A stretch of 5,548 bases of DNA. It comes from an uncultured Eubacteriales bacterium (GTDB lineage Bacteria > Bacillota_A > Clostridia > Oscillospirales > Oscillospiraceae). The DNA lies in the NCBI GenBank assembly GCA_949747935.1, contig CATKHE010000080.1:1-5548 (forward strand), in the 5' to 3' direction. The notes under the pieces were generated by a model that made no database searches, was not told where the DNA came from, and was given only the letters and a program-made list of their open reading frames with translations. The translations under genes were made by a program, and so were the position numbers. Positions 5,265-5,548 of the stretch are shown here, piece after piece. Every line of letters begins with the position of its first letter. Within the stretch, counting starts at the first letter, position 1.

Positions 5265-5283
5265 AAAATTTTGCAAAAAAAAA
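5265..5283 (+). promoter_or_regulatory. Possible UP element upstream of the tRNA promoter
   Basis: An AAAATTTT block followed by a run of nine A (5275-5283) lies roughly at -66 to -48 relative to a predicted start near 5331. The nine-A run falls where the alpha subunit C-terminal domain of RNA polymerase binds AT-rich UP elements (about -40 to -60). Strong stable-RNA promoters commonly have such elements. The role here is inferred from position and composition only. Confidence 0.45.
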
Positions 5284-5295
5284 CTCGTTTTCCTG

Positions 5296-5324
5296 TTGAC
5301 AAGCGCTGCCTGGTTTAGTATAAT
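5296..5324 (+). promoter_or_regulatory. Consensus sigma-A promoter of the tRNA genes
   Basis: TTGACA (5296-5301) and TATAAT (5319-5324) are both perfect matches with an ideal 17-base spacer. Transcription should begin near 5331, about 23 bases before the tRNA-Val 5' end, leaving a short leader for RNase P to remove. Together with the A-tract upstream it is what one expects of a highly expressed stable-RNA operon. Confidence 0.92.
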
Positions 5325-5353
5325 GAGCAAGCCGTCACAAGTGCGGCAGACCG

Positions 5354-5429
5354 GGGAGCATAGCTCAGCTGGTAGAGCACATGCCTTACAAGCATGGGGT
5401 CACAGGTTCGAGCCCTGTTGTTCCCACCA
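5354..5429 (+). tRNA. tRNA-Val (anticodon TAC)
   Basis: A complete 76-base cloverleaf with encoded CCA. The acceptor stem GGGAGCA pairs with TGTTCCC (one G-U), the D arm is GCTC/GAGC, and the anticodon stem CATGC/GCATG encloses the loop CTTACAA, giving anticodon TAC at 5387-5389 for valine. The T arm ACAGG/CCTGT encloses TTCGAGC, the discriminator is A5426 and the CCA is at 5427-5429. No mismatch other than the G-U. It is followed 28 bases later by tRNA-Asp and is probably on the same transcript. Confidence 0.97.
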
Positions 5430-5457
5430 TTTTGATCCCCATCCCCCGAAACTACCT

Positions 5458-5534
<77 letters not shown>

Positions 5535-5548
5535 TTTTTTCTTCGCTC

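Noticed and set aside
5535..5540. T6 run after tRNA-Asp as a terminator.
   Set aside because: No separate GC-rich hairpin precedes it, only the tRNA itself, and the window ends 8 bases later, so it cannot be judged.

Overview
The window looks like a stretch of chromosome from a high-GC member of the Clostridia, most likely the Oscillospiraceae (Flavonifractor / Pseudoflavonifractor / Lawsonibacter type). This placement is from memory of protein families and is not a search result. Supporting signs are strong AAGGAGG-type ribosome binding sites, sigma-A promoters of TTGACA-17-TATAAT type, tRNA genes that encode their CCA end, GC-rich coding regions with AT-rich promoters, a YerC-type TrpR-family regulator typical of Firmicutes, and a clostridial-looking 6-phosphofructokinase.

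Layout. (1) Bases 2-1213, plus strand: two closely spaced uncharacterised genes, the C-terminal part of a DUF4261-like protein (it runs in from outside the window) and a complete DUF4303-like protein, closed by a clear intrinsic terminator at 1254-1280. (2) Bases 1263-1931, minus strand: a tryptophan-rich soluble protein resembling the RsiV/DUF3298 family, convergent with the pair before it. (3) A 136-base divergent spacer with a good promoter for the rightward genes and a weaker, overlapping one for the leftward gene. (4) Bases 2068-3996, plus strand: a tight three-gene operon of a YerC/TrpR-family DNA-binding protein, a class I SAM-dependent methyltransferase and the redox chaperone Hsp33 (hslO). 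Both junctions overlap (4 and 11 bases). (5) A 16-bp perfect hairpin at 4061-4097 separating hslO from the convergent pfkA. (6) Bases 4102-5112, minus strand: ATP-dependent 6-phosphofructokinase with its own promoter. (7) A 241-base divergent spacer with back-to-back sigma-A promoters, the tRNA one having an upstream A-tract. (8) tRNA-Val(TAC) and tRNA-Asp(GTC), plus strand; the cluster may continue beyond the window.

Most of this is housekeeping: glycolysis (pfkA), proteostasis under oxidative stress (hslO) and translation (tRNAs). The regulator, methyltransferase and hslO are evidently co-transcribed, but what the first two act on cannot be read from sequence. I found no mobile element, CRISPR array, toxin system or strong candidate for a new defence system. 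The least explained parts are the DUF4261/DUF4303 pair and the anchorless DUF3298-like protein. Two start codons (minus-strand genes at 1931 and 5112) were moved inward from the longest open frame because perfectly spaced Shine-Dalgarno sequences lie inside the longer frames.
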